Shown here one piece after another: positions 1-6,570 of a stretch of DNA of 13,309 nt. This stretch comes from an uncultured Dechloromonas sp. GTDB lineage: Bacteria; Pseudomonadota; Gammaproteobacteria; Burkholderiales; Rhodocyclaceae. Location of the stretch: NCBI GenBank assembly GCA_946477505.1, contig CAMKYP010000061.1, forward strand, positions 1 to 13,309, in the 5' to 3' direction. The translations under genes and the position numbers were made by a program. Position 1 is the stretch's first letter. Each line of letters starts with the position of its first letter. The notes beneath the pieces are model-generated. The model was not told the DNA's origin and ran no database searches. It was given only the letters and a program-made list of their open reading frames with translations.

Positions 1-2
1 AC

Positions 3-89
3 TCACACGTCAAGAGCGATGCCCTGCGTTCGAGCAACTCGGCAAGCAACGCCAAATCCAACAGCGACGGGGAAATCGAACTGTTCTGA
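3..89 (+). CDS. C-terminal tail of an unidentified protein (partial, 5' end outside window)
   Basis: An open frame entering from the left edge ends at TGA 87-89 and gives a 28-residue Ser/Asn-rich tail finishing in Gly-Glu-Ile-Glu-Leu-Phe. Flexible Ser/Asn linkers followed by a short acidic motif ending in Leu-Phe occur at the C-termini of some methyl-accepting chemotaxis proteins, which makes a chemoreceptor a reasonable guess, but no domain is visible here. The gene would converge on the cytochrome gene ending at 149. The 59 bp between them hold no convincing terminator. Confidence 0.35.
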   Translation, partial: SHVKSDALRSSNSASNAKSNSDGEIELF

Positions 90-148
90 CTGATCGGTCC
101 AGTCAGCCGGCTGCTCAAGCCACCCGCACTCCCTGAGGCATCCGGCGC

Positions 149-745
149 TCAGAGCCCGCGCAAGAACTCCGCGACAGCCCTCGCCTCGTCGACACTCAGG
201 CGCTTGGCGATATCCTGCATCTGGGCGTTGTCGTTGGTACGCTTGCGTTCATCGAAAAGGCTCAGCTGGGTTTCGATATACAAGGTGTGTTGCCCGGCAA
301 TTCGGGGCAAGTTATCCGAACCGGCACCGCTCTCACCGTGACAATCGCGGCACGGCAGCAAGCCCTTGTCCGGATTCCCCTGCGTGTAAAGCCGCTCTCC
401 CACCACCCGCATGCCACAGTGGGCCGATTTGCCGCGACTCGGTTGCTGGTGGCTGAAGAAATGTGCCGCGGCGCGCATGTCGCCATCGCTCATGTCGGCA
501 ATGACATTGCGCATGTCGTTGCTCTCGCGCTCCCCGGCCTTGAAGTTGCGCAACTGCTTGAGCAGATAGGCTTCATTCTGGCCGGCCAGCTTGGGATAGA
601 GCGGGCTGGAACTGTCGCCCGTCGCACCGTGGCACAAAAAACACTTGCCCATAACCAGCGCTTCGCCGCGCTACATCAGTGAGGCTTCCTCAGCCGCCAG
701 CACCGGCAGGGCACCGACGGCCAGCAGCAAGGCAAGAAAGCGCAT
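149..745 (-). pseudogene. Diheme c-type cytochrome (c4/c553-like), interrupted by an in-frame amber codon
   Basis: The natural start is ATG 745-743, which shares one base with the dut stop (TGATG). From there a signal peptide reads Met-Arg-Phe followed by a Leu/Ala-rich core ending near Val-Leu-Ala-Ala, then about six residues, then TAG at 673-671. The same frame continues without further interruption to TGA 151-149. The downstream part carries two CXXCH haem sites (CFLCH and CRDCH), each followed by a Pro-Lys-Leu-Ala-Gly-Gln or Pro-Arg-Ile-Ala-Gly-Gln segment typical of tandem cytochrome c4-type domains. Such proteins are exported by Sec and given haem c in the periplasm, where they carry electrons to oxidases or other acceptors. 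An open remainder of 167 codons could start at ATG 652, but it would lack the signal peptide and so should not mature. The cause may be a true nonsense mutation, amber suppression or a base error; with the sequence as given, pseudogene is the best call. Confidence 0.75.
671..673 (-). other. In-frame amber (TAG) codon between signal peptide and first haem domain
   Basis: The + strand reads cta at 671-673, so the minus strand has TAG. It lies directly after ATG 676-674 and seven codons before the ATG at 652-650. Both flanks read sensibly in one frame: a signal peptide upstream, and Arg-Gly-Glu-Ala-Leu-Val-Met-Gly-Lys-Cys downstream. No insertion or deletion is needed to explain it; one base change from CAG, AAG, GAG, TCG, TTG or TGG would suffice. 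Confidence 0.8.
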
Positions 746-1194
746 CAGGACTTGCCGGTACTCCCGAAACCGCCGTCACCGCGATGGCTGGCGTCGAAAT
801 CGTCCACGATGTTGAAACCGACTTGCAGCACCGGCACGATCACCAACTGCGCAATTCGATCGAGCGGATTGATGGTGAAGCCGGCATGCCCGCGATTCCA
901 TACTGAAACCATCAACTCGCCCTGGTAATCGCTGTCGATCAAACCGACCAGATTGCCGAGCACGATGCCGTGTTTGTGGCCCAGACCGGAGCGCGGCAGG
1001 ATCATCGCCGCCAGTCCCGGATCGGCCAGGTGGATCGCCATTCCGGTCGGCACGAGGGTGGTTTGCCCCGGCTCGACATGCAACGGTCCGTCGATGCAGG
1101 CACGCAGGTCGAGGCCGGCCGATCCGGGCGTCGCATACTGCGGCGGGGTCTCGCGCAAACGGTTATCGAGAATCTTGACGTCAATTTGATGCAT
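745..1194 (-). CDS. dut: Deoxyuridine 5'-triphosphate nucleotidohydrolase (dUTPase)
   Basis: This trimeric cytosolic enzyme hydrolyses dUTP to dUMP and pyrophosphate, keeping uracil out of DNA and supplying dUMP for thymidylate synthesis. All five dUTPase motifs are visible in the 149-residue product: motif 1 PGSAGLDLRA (23-32), motif 2 PRSG (67-70), motif 3 GLIDSDYQGEL (84-94, with the catalytic Asp near 87), motif 4 DRIAQLV (112-118) and the Gly-rich C-terminal motif 5 RGDGGFGSTG (138-147). The length matches the bacterial family (about 150 aa). The start ATG 1194-1192 overlaps the coaBC stop by one base (TAATG), and the stop overlaps the cytochrome start by one base (TGATG), so the three genes were built as one translationally coupled unit. 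The coaBC-dut order is conserved in many proteobacteria. Confidence 0.97.
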   Translation of the reverse strand: MHQIDVKILDNRLRETPPQYATPGSAGLDLRACIDGPLHVEPGQTTLVPTGMAIHLADPGLAAMILPRSGLGHKHGIVLGNLVGLIDSDYQGELMVSVWNRGHAGFTINPLDRIAQLVIVPVLQVGFNIVDDFDASHRGDGGFGSTGKS

Positions 1195-2387
1195 TACATT
1201 TTTCCTGTTAACAATTGGGCAATGTGCTCGATCAACTGCCGGGCGAGCATGGATTTGGGCGCCGGCGTCAGCGGATGCGTCCCCTTGTCATCGAACAACA
1301 CCAGCCGGTTGTTGTCGCCACCGAAGCCGTCCTGGATCAGGTTGCCGGCAATCAGCGGAATATTCTTCTTGCGCCGCTTGGTCTGCGCGTACTCTTCGAG
1401 ATTGCGGCTTTCAGCCGCAAAACCGACGCAGAACGGGCCATTCTTCAGGGCGGCGACTTCGGCCAGAATGTCCGGATTTTCGATCAATTCGATTGGCGGA
1501 ATGCCGCCGGTGTCCTTTTTCAACTTGTGCTCGGCAGCGTTATTCACACGGTAATCGGCCACCGCCGCCACGCCGACAAAGACATCTGCGGACGCTGCGC
1601 GTGCCATCACGGCCGCATGCATGTCGAGCGCGCTCCGCACTTTGACCCGCTCGACACCCTGCGGCACCGGCAGGTCAACCGGCCCGGAGACCAGCGTCAC
1701 GTCGCCACCCGCCTGCCGAGCAGCACGGGCCACGGCATAGCCCATGCGGCCGGACGACAGGTTGGTAATCCCGCGCACCGGATCGATGGCTTCGAAAGTC
1801 GGCCCTGCTGTGATCAGTACCCTGCGGCCGGCCAGAACCTTCGGCGCGAAGAAGGCGACGAGCTCCTCGACGATTTCCTCCGGTTCGAGCATGCGACCGG
1901 CACCAACCTCGCCGCAGGCTTGCTCACCGCTAGCCGGACCGAGGATCTGCACCCCGTCGGCCTGCAACTGGCGGACGTTTCGTTGAGTGGTCGGGCTCTC
2001 CCACATCTGGCGGTTCATCGCCGGTGCCACCAGCAGCGGGCAATCGCGGGCCAATACCATGGTTGCCAGCAAATCGTCGGCCATACCATGGACAACGCGG
2101 GCCAGAAAATCGGCCGAAGCCGGCGCGACCACGATCAAATCGGCCGCACGCGACAGGTCGATATGCGCCATGGCATTCGGCATGCGCGCGTCCCATTGAT
2201 CGAGATACACCGGTTTCCCGGACAATGCCTGGAAGGTGGTCGCCGTCACGAAATGGGTCGCCCCCTCTGTCATCGCCACTTGGACGTCGGCCCCTTGCTT
2301 GCCCAACAGGCGGACCAGTTCGGCTGCCTTGTAGGCGGCAATGCCGCCGGTTACACCAAGGACGATGCGCTTACCCTGTAATTCCAT
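1194..2387 (-). CDS. coaBC: Bifunctional phosphopantothenoylcysteine decarboxylase / phosphopantothenate--cysteine ligase
   Basis: The protein catalyses two consecutive steps of coenzyme A synthesis: ligation of cysteine to 4'-phosphopantothenate (CoaB) and FMN-dependent decarboxylation to 4'-phosphopantetheine (CoaC). The 397-residue product has the N-terminal flavoprotein domain (GVTGGIAAYK at 11-20, catalytic His75 in MAHIDLS, PAMN at 122-125, Cys158 in the GEQACGEVGAGRM substrate clamp) and the C-terminal ligase domain from about 187 (LITAGPTFEAIDPVRGITN, AAVADYR, HKLKK). A longer open frame reaches 2531, but its first 48 codons run into radC on the other strand and lack homology to the family. 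ATG 2387 places the flavoprotein fold at the usual position. The gene is divergent from radC and leads the coaBC-dut-cytochrome unit. Confidence 0.97.
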   Translation of the reverse strand: MELQGKRIVLGVTGGIAAYKAAELVRLLGKQGADVQVAMTEGATHFVTATTFQALSGKPVYLDQWDARMPNAMAHIDLSRAADLIVVAPASADFLARVVHGMADDLLATMVLARDCPLLVAPAMNRQMWESPTTQRNVRQLQADGVQILGPASGEQACGEVGAGRMLEPEEIVEELVAFFAPKVLAGRRVLITAGPTFEAIDPVRGITNLSSGRMGYAVARAARQAGGDVTLVSGPVDLPVPQGVERVKVRSALDMHAAVMARAASADVFVGVAAVADYRVNNAAEHKLKKDTGGIPPIELIENPDILAEVAALKNGPFCVGFAAESRNLEEYAQTKRRKKNIPLIAGNLIQDGFGGDNNRLVLFDDKGTHPLTPAPKSMLARQLIEHIAQLLTGKM

Positions 2388-2436
2388 TGTCTTACCGTTA
2401 GAATTGGATTCCGCACATTCTACTCTTGGAAAGAAA
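2388..2436. promoter_or_regulatory. Divergent promoter region between coaBC and radC
   Basis: Only 49 bp separate the two divergent starts, so both promoters must lie here or reach into the neighbouring genes. A TAGAAT hexamer occurs in each direction (2399-2404 on +, 2422-2417 on -) and could serve as a -10 element, but neither has a good -35 at 16-18 bp. A GGAAAG Shine-Dalgarno-like sequence (2428-2433) precedes the radC ATG. Confidence 0.3.
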
Positions 2437-3117
2437 ATGGCGATCACCGACTGGCCGGAAGGCGAACGACCGCGCGAACGGCTGCTTGCCCACGGCCCGG
2501 CTGCACTCTCCGATGCCGAGTTGCTGGCCATTTACTTACGCGTCGGCGTGCGCGGCAAAAGTGCGGTCGACTTGGCCCGCGATCTACTGAATCGCTTTGA
2601 CGGCAAGCTCGGGGTACTGGTCGAAGCTTCGCTTGAAGAATTGGCCAGCGTAACAGGTATCGGCATGGCCAAGGCAGCCCAACTGAAAGCCAGCTTCGAA
2701 CTGGCCCGCCGTGCCCTGACACAGGAAATGGGCAATCGGGACAACTTCACGTCACCCGGCAAGGTCCGCGATTGGCTGCGATTGAAGCTCGCCCACCGGC
2801 CGCAGGAAATTTTCATGGCGCTGTGGCTCGACGCCCAGAATCGACTGCTGAAAGCGGAGGAATTATTCACTGGATCGCTGACCCAGACTTCGGTCTACCC
2901 GCGGGAAGTGGTCAAGGCCGCGCTTTCCCATAATGCAGCTGCGGTCATTCTGGCGCATAATCACCCCTCCGGTGTCGCCGAACCGTCCAGAGCCGACGAG
3001 ATGCTCACTCGCTCGTTGAAGGAAGCGCTGGCCATGGTCGATGTCAAAGTCCTCGATCATTTCATCGTCGCCGGCACGACCCCGCCGCTATCGTTCGCCG
3101 AGCGCGGCCTGATATGA
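2437..3117 (+). CDS. radC: RadC-family JAB/MPN-domain protein (UPF0758)
   Basis: RadC proteins have an N-terminal helix-hairpin-helix-like region and a C-terminal JAB1/MPN metalloprotease-like domain. Their role is not settled: the original assignment to DNA repair has been questioned, and the family may act in recombination or natural transformation. The 226-residue product shows SVTGIGMAKAAQL (71-83, HhH-like), the conserved Glu124 near QEIFM, and the zinc-binding JAMM motif AHNHPSG (173-179; His174, His176) with Asp187 following in SRADEM. It ends in the family-typical SFAERGLI. The start at 2437 is chosen for its upstream GGAAAG and because the protein family begins at MAITDWP. It is followed by rpmB and rpmG, a conserved neighbourhood. 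Confidence 0.95.
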   Translation: MAITDWPEGERPRERLLAHGPAALSDAELLAIYLRVGVRGKSAVDLARDLLNRFDGKLGVLVEASLEELASVTGIGMAKAAQLKASFELARRALTQEMGNRDNFTSPGKVRDWLRLKLAHRPQEIFMALWLDAQNRLLKAEELFTGSLTQTSVYPREVVKAALSHNAAAVILAHNHPSGVAEPSRADEMLTRSLKEALAMVDVKVLDHFIVAGTTPPLSFAERGLI

Positions 3118-3132
3118 AAATGCAGAAACCCC

Positions 3133-3162
3133 TTGATCCCATTCAGGACTTTTGGTTATACT
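3133..3162 (+). promoter_or_regulatory. Predicted sigma-70 promoter for rpmB-rpmG
   Basis: TTGATC (3133-3138) and TATACT (3157-3162) are separated by 18 bp, close to the sigma-70 consensus. Transcription would start near 3169, giving a leader of about 30 nt that contains the GGAG Shine-Dalgarno sequence at 3188-3191. It would let the ribosomal protein genes be expressed independently of radC. Confidence 0.65.
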
Positions 3163-3198
3163 CACGGGCTTTCTTCTAGCGAATTCTGGAGCACCATC

Positions 3199-3432
3199 AT
3201 GGCGCGAGTCTGCCAAGTAACGGGTAAAGCCCCGATGGTTGGGAACAACGTTTCCCACGCCAACAACAAAACGAAGCGCCGCTTCCTGCCGAATCTGCAG
3301 TATCGTCGTTTCTGGGTCGAAACTGAAAACCGCTTCGTACGCCTGCGCGTTTCCAACGCCGGCCTGCGCATCATCGACAAGAAGGGCATCGAAGTCGTTC
3401 TGGCCGATCTGCGTGCCCGCGGCGAAGTCTGA
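3199..3432 (+). CDS. rpmB: 50S ribosomal protein L28 (bL28)
   Basis: bL28 is a small basic protein of the large ribosomal subunit. The 77-residue product begins MARVCQVTGKAP and continues with NNVSHANNKTKRRFLPNLQ and an RFWVETENRFVRLRVS segment, all diagnostic for the family, and the length is normal. The open frame extends upstream to 3133 (start codon ATG there), but ATG 3199 has a GGAG at 3188-3191 and matches the universal MARVCQ start. The rpmG gene follows after 19 bp. Confidence 0.98.
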   Translation: MARVCQVTGKAPMVGNNVSHANNKTKRRFLPNLQYRRFWVETENRFVRLRVSNAGLRIIDKKGIEVVLADLRARGEV

Positions 3433-3451
3433 TTAAGGAAGGATACGAAAA

Positions 3452-3619
3452 ATGGCTAAAGGCGGTCGCGAAAAGATCAAGCTGGAATCCACGGCTGGCA
3501 CCGGACACTTCTATACCACCTCCAAGAACAAGCGCACGACGCCTGAAAAACTGGAGTTCATGAAGTACGATCCGAAGGCCCGTAAGCACGTCGCTTACAA
3601 GGAAGTGAAGCTGAAGTAA
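3452..3619 (+). CDS. rpmG: 50S ribosomal protein L33 (bL33)
   Basis: This 55-residue basic protein of the large subunit begins MAKGGREKIKLEST and contains GTGHFYTTSKNKRTTPEKLE and KYDPKARKHVAYKE, the standard bL33 pattern. It has no CXXC pairs, so it is the zinc-independent type. A strong purine-rich ribosome site (AAGGAAGGA, 3435-3443) precedes ATG 3452, and the gene sits 19 bp behind rpmB. A hairpin terminator follows 23 bp after the stop. Confidence 0.98.
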   Translation: MAKGGREKIKLESTAGTGHFYTTSKNKRTTPEKLEFMKYDPKARKHVAYKEVKLK

Positions 3620-3642
3620 TTCAGCCAACTCCGGCATTCGAC

Positions 3643-3671
3643 AAACCCGCCTTTCGGCGGGTTTTGTTTTT
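3643..3671 (+). terminator. Intrinsic terminator of radC-rpmB-rpmG
   Basis: A perfect 9-bp stem AAACCCGCC / GGCGGGTTT (3643-3651 and 3656-3664) closes a TTTC loop and is followed by a T-rich tract (TTTTGTTTTTT, 3662-3672). It lies between rpmG and the convergent dsbB stop at 3672-3674. On the minus strand the tail is poorer in T, so bidirectional use is possible but weaker. Confidence 0.9.
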
Positions 3672-4169
3672 TCAGTCCCGGAACCGACTCCGGAAGAGCA
3701 GGATGGCGTAAGCCACGATACCGGCGAAAATAACAGCCGACCAGTTAGCCATCGACATCCCAAGGAACTCCCAGTCCCGGCTGGTACAGAAGCCAGTCGC
3801 CAGGAACAGGGAAGGCATCTGCATGCCCAGCCAGTCAACCAGACTCTCGATGACATTCGGATCGGTAAAACTGCACTCCGGCGCCAGATGCGGGTAAGCC
3901 TGCATCCAGGTCTGATAGGCAGCGACGCCCAACCCGAACCCAGCCAGCGCAAGCGTCAGCGCCGACCAGAGCAGACGCCCCGACGGCATAACCCATCCCA
4001 GCAAGCCGACTACGCCTATGACGATATAGAGCAGGCGCTGAAAGATACAGAGGGGGCACGGCGCCAAACGCAACAGATTCTGCAACTCCATTCCAATGGC
4101 GACCAGCCCAAGACAACCGACCCCCAATGTAGCAAACCACGCCCGGACGGGCACTTTTGACCAAATCAT
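3672..4169 (-). CDS. dsbB: Disulfide bond formation protein B (quinone-coupled DsbA oxidase)
   Basis: DsbB is an inner-membrane protein that reoxidises periplasmic DsbA and passes electrons to ubiquinone or menaquinone. The 165-residue product has four predicted membrane helices (about 10-28, 43-60, 65-85, 143-160), the first-loop redox pair CPLC (Cys38-Cys41) followed by the conserved Gln-Arg (44-45), and the second-loop pair Cys99 and Cys128 in ECS and GFCTSRDWEFLG. Length and order match the family. A TTG two codons upstream (4175) is also in frame, but AGGAAG lies 7 nt before ATG 4169 and only 1 nt before the TTG, which favours the ATG. It is convergent with rpmG and divergent from the response regulator. 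Confidence 0.95.
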   Translation of the reverse strand: MIWSKVPVRAWFATLGVGCLGLVAIGMELQNLLRLAPCPLCIFQRLLYIVIGVVGLLGWVMPSGRLLWSALTLALAGFGLGVAAYQTWMQAYPHLAPECSFTDPNVIESLVDWLGMQMPSLFLATGFCTSRDWEFLGMSMANWSAVIFAGIVAYAILLFRSRFRD

Positions 4170-4297
4170 TGACAAGCTTCCTAGAAGTAACCAACGAACA
4201 TTCTAAGCCAGCTCAAGGCGTATGCACCGCCCTTCGATCATACGGACATCGCCAGGGCAGACTGGACCCGGGCCCGGACGACCGTTAAGATTACCGG
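4170..4297. promoter_or_regulatory. Divergent intergenic region dsbB / response regulator
   Basis: These 128 bp must hold both promoters. On the minus strand TAGAAT (4205-4200) could be a -10 for dsbB. On the plus strand TAAGAT (4286-4291) with TGGACC (4263-4268), 17 bp apart, would start transcription at about 4298, which is the A of the response regulator ATG. A perfect 6-bp inverted repeat CGTATG / CATACG (4219-4224 and 4239-4244, 20 bp start to start) is a candidate operator. All of this is prediction from sequence alone. Confidence 0.35.
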
Positions 4298-5002
4298 ATG
4301 AACACACGCATACTTCTTGTCGAAGACGACGAACGGCTGGCCGAACTGACCGCCGAATACCTCACCAAAAACGACCTGCAAGTCGCCATCGAGCCGCGCG
4401 GCGATGTCGCCGAGGCACGTATCTTGGCAGAGCAGCCTGATCTGGTCATTCTTGACGTCATGCTCCCGGGCAAGGACGGCTTTGAAGTCTGCCGTTCCGT
4501 GCGAGCCCAGTACCGCGGCGTGATCCTGATGCTCACCGCCCGCGACGAGGACTTCGACCAGATTCTCGGCCTTGAGATGGGGGCCGACGATTACATTGCC
4601 AAGCCGGTTCAACCCCGCGTCCTGCTCGCCCGCATCAAGGCCCTGCTTCGCCGCCTCCCCTCGCCCGGCGACACACCGGCTGGCGAAGCCGACAAAATGA
4701 TCTTCGGCCAGTTCCGTATCAGCCAGGCGACACGCACCGCCACGCTGGCCGGCCAGGGCATCGACCTGACCACCGCCGAATTCGACCTGTTGTGGCTGCT
4801 CGCTACACATGCCGGCAATGTCCTGTCGCGCGACGACCTGCTGCAAGAATTGCGCGGCATCGGTTTCGACGGTTTGGATCGCTCCATCGATGCCCGCATA
4901 TCGCGATTACGCAAGAAGCTGAACGACGACCCGGAAAATCCGACCCGCATCAAGACCGTACGCGGCAAAGGCTACCTGTTCAGCAAACATGACTGGAACT
5001 GA
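4298..5002 (+). CDS. rstA: OmpR-family response regulator, RstA-like
   Basis: This is a DNA-binding transcription factor activated by phosphorylation from its partner kinase. The 234-residue protein has an N-terminal receiver domain (acidic pair Asp10-Asp11, phospho-acceptor Asp53 in LVILDVMLPGKDG, Thr80, Lys102 in the DYIAKP motif) and a C-terminal winged helix from about 130 (LTTAEFDLLWLLATHAG, LDRSIDARISRLRKKL, IKTVRGKGYLFS). Several stretches, such as EPRGD, LRG-(V/I)-x-(F/Y)DGLDRS and ATHAG, match what I recall of Escherichia coli RstA better than OmpR or PhoB, so RstA-like is a confident family call while strict orthology is inferred. It overlaps the kinase gene by 14 nt. There is little Shine-Dalgarno complementarity before the ATG. 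Confidence 0.9.
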   Translation: MNTRILLVEDDERLAELTAEYLTKNDLQVAIEPRGDVAEARILAEQPDLVILDVMLPGKDGFEVCRSVRAQYRGVILMLTARDEDFDQILGLEMGADDYIAKPVQPRVLLARIKALLRRLPSPGDTPAGEADKMIFGQFRISQATRTATLAGQGIDLTTAEFDLLWLLATHAGNVLSRDDLLQELRGIGFDGLDRSIDARISRLRKKLNDDPENPTRIKTVRGKGYLFSKHDWN

Positions 5003-6425
5003 TTCGCCAGCCGAAGAGAAGCCGGCCAAGGACCATAACCAGGGACTCGCTCGTTCGCTGTTCCGCGTTTCGCTGCCGCGCTGGCGGGGCAGCCGTTATA
5101 GCCTGTCGCGGCTGTTCTTCAATTTCTACCTGCTGGCCATGGGCTCGTTTGTGGCCATCGCCTTCACAGCCGACTTTGTCATCTCGACCGCCCAGCGCGG
5201 CATTACCGACGACTACGCCCGCCGCTTCATGCGCGGCACGATCACCCTGATCGAGGATGAATTATTCCGCCATCCCCGCCGCGAATGGCAAAAGAAAGTA
5301 GGCGAGCTCGACGAAAAATTTTCCTATAACCTGGGCATCGTCGAGCGCATCTCGCTCGACCGTACCCTGACCCCCTCTCAGGTCAGCAAGCTGGACGCAG
5401 GCGATATTGCCATCGATCATGATGGCGACATCATGTACCACCGCCTGGGAACTTCCAGCCTCGTCCTGGTGGTGGGGCCACTCGCCTCCGGCCGAAATCC
5501 TGAACTGGCCGATCGCCTGCCTCTGGAACTCCGCCTCCGCCTCCTGACCTGGAGCCTGATCGGCGTCATTTTCGCAATCGCACTGTGGTTTTGGATTCGC
5601 CCCGTCTGGCGCGACCTCGAAACGCTGCGCCAGACTGCTCGCGATCTGGGTGATGGCCATTTCGACGCCCGCTCGCCGGCCGCCAAGACGCAGTTGTTCG
5701 CACCGCTCTCCGACACGATGAACAGCATGGCCGACCGCATCCGCCAATTGCTGGTCACCCATCGGGAACTATCCTGCGGCATCTCGCATGAACTGCGTAC
5801 CCCCATCGCTCGCATGCGTTTTGCACTGGAAATGCTGGCAGAGACCGAAGAAAAGGAAGAACGGGAACGCCTCTGGGCAATGATGGAGGCCGACCTCGAC
5901 GAACTCGACCAACTGATCGATACCAGCCTGACCTATGCCCGCTTCGAACGCGAGACGCCGGAACCCCATTTCGCCAGCGTCAAATTCGCCGAGTGGCTGG
6001 CGGACGAAGTCGATTCCGTCCGGCTACTCGGTCGCCAGCTTGAGGTCATCGTGGATACCACCAGACTACCCGACGACCTGCACGTTGATCTTGATCGCAA
6101 AGCCATGCCTTACGCCCTGCGCAATCTCCTGCGCAATGCCTTCAAATACGCCACCAGCCGCATTTCGGTCAATGCCGAACTGACGGGCAACGAAATACGC
6201 ATCAACGTCGACGACGACGGGATTGGCATCCCCACCGAAGAGCGCGAACACATCTTCTCGGCCTTCACTCGGCTTGATCGTTCGCGTGACCGCTCGACGG
6301 GCGGCTACGGCCTTGGTCTGGCAATTGCCCGCCGGGTACTCGAATTACACGGTGGAAACGCAACCGCCGACGCCTCGCCGCTTGGCGGCGCACGCTTCAC
6401 GCTCAGCTGGAAAGCCCACCAATAG
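4989..6425 (+). CDS. rstB: Sensor histidine kinase, RstB-like
   Basis: This inner-membrane sensor kinase phosphorylates the adjacent response regulator. The 478-residue protein has two membrane helices (about 44-66 and 185-203) around a periplasmic domain of some 115 residues, a HAMP linker (203-255), the phospho-accepting His267 in GISHELRTP, and a HATPase domain with N box (LRNLLRNAFKYA, 376-388), G1 (DDDGIGI, 408-414), an F box (HIFSAFTRLDRS) and G2 (GGYGLGLAI, 438-446). The periplasmic part keeps an RstB-like pattern (REW..K..ELD..FSYNL), and the C-terminal RLDRSRDRSTGG..LGGARF..SW is strongly RstB-like. Compared with E. coli RstB (about 433 aa) it has an extra cytoplasmic N-terminus of some 40 residues that is rich in charged residues. 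The start overlaps rstA by 14 nt. I saw no terminator behind it. Confidence 0.9.
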   Translation: MTGTDSPAEEKPAKDHNQGLARSLFRVSLPRWRGSRYSLSRLFFNFYLLAMGSFVAIAFTADFVISTAQRGITDDYARRFMRGTITLIEDELFRHPRREWQKKVGELDEKFSYNLGIVERISLDRTLTPSQVSKLDAGDIAIDHDGDIMYHRLGTSSLVLVVGPLASGRNPELADRLPLELRLRLLTWSLIGVIFAIALWFWIRPVWRDLETLRQTARDLGDGHFDARSPAAKTQLFAPLSDTMNSMADRIRQLLVTHRELSCGISHELRTPIARMRFALEMLAETEEKEERERLWAMMEADLDELDQLIDTSLTYARFERETPEPHFASVKFAEWLADEVDSVRLLGRQLEVIVDTTRLPDDLHVDLDRKAMPYALRNLLRNAFKYATSRISVNAELTGNEIRINVDDDGIGIPTEEREHIFSAFTRLDRSRDRSTGGYGLGLAIARRVLELHGGNATADASPLGGARFTLSWKAHQ

Positions 6426-6431
6426 CGGCTC

Positions 6432-6475
6432 TCCAGGTTGTTACAAAGCGTCACACAAGATCAAAGCCCGTTACC
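6432..6475 (+). promoter_or_regulatory. RstA-box-like repeat array
   Basis: The 14-mer at 6432-6445 (TCCAGGTTGTTACA) agrees with the published E. coli RstA box TACATNTNGTTACA at 10 of its 12 defined positions. A second core GTCACA follows at 6450-6455 and a third GTTACC at 6470-6475, so the cores start at 6440, 6450 and 6470: one and three helical turns, as expected for tandem OmpR-family sites. The array sits 44-99 bp before a TAGAAT -10-like hexamer (6519-6524) with no good -35, as in an activator-dependent promoter. Direct regulation by the adjacent rstA product is inferred. Confidence 0.45.
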
Positions 6476-6518
6476 GCCAAGCAACGCTCATGCAACAGAC
6501 GGCACACTTGCATCCCTC

Positions 6519-6524
6519 TAGAAT
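6519..6524 (+). promoter_or_regulatory. Candidate -10 element for the small-ORF pair
   Basis: TAGAAT matches the sigma-70 -10 consensus at five of six bases and would start transcription near 6531. No recognisable TTGACA-like -35 lies 16-18 bp upstream. The promoter would therefore be weak without an activator. Confidence 0.35.
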
Positions 6525-6570
6525 GCGCTGCATGTCAGAAACTGAAACCCGCCAAGAGGATGACGAGGAA

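Noticed and set aside
90..148. Possible terminator between the convergent genes at the left edge
   Set aside because: No stem of useful length followed by T residues on either strand was found.
287..682. 131-codon + strand frame opposite the cytochrome gene
   Set aside because: It is complementary to the CXXCH-bearing frame and has no recognisable domain or ribosome site.
1215..2381. 388-codon open frame on the + strand opposite coaBC
   Set aside because: It lies entirely antisense to coaBC, is rich in His/Arg/Gln as expected from the complement of GC-rich codons, and shows no family motif.
4186..4191. GTTACT on the minus strand in the dsbB leader as another RstA site
   Set aside because: The bases upstream of it do not match the TACAT half of the box and there is no phased repeat.
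4268..4277. CCGGGCCCGG palindrome upstream of rstA
   Set aside because: A short GC-only palindrome is expected by chance in such GC-rich DNA, and it lies within the spacer of the candidate promoter.
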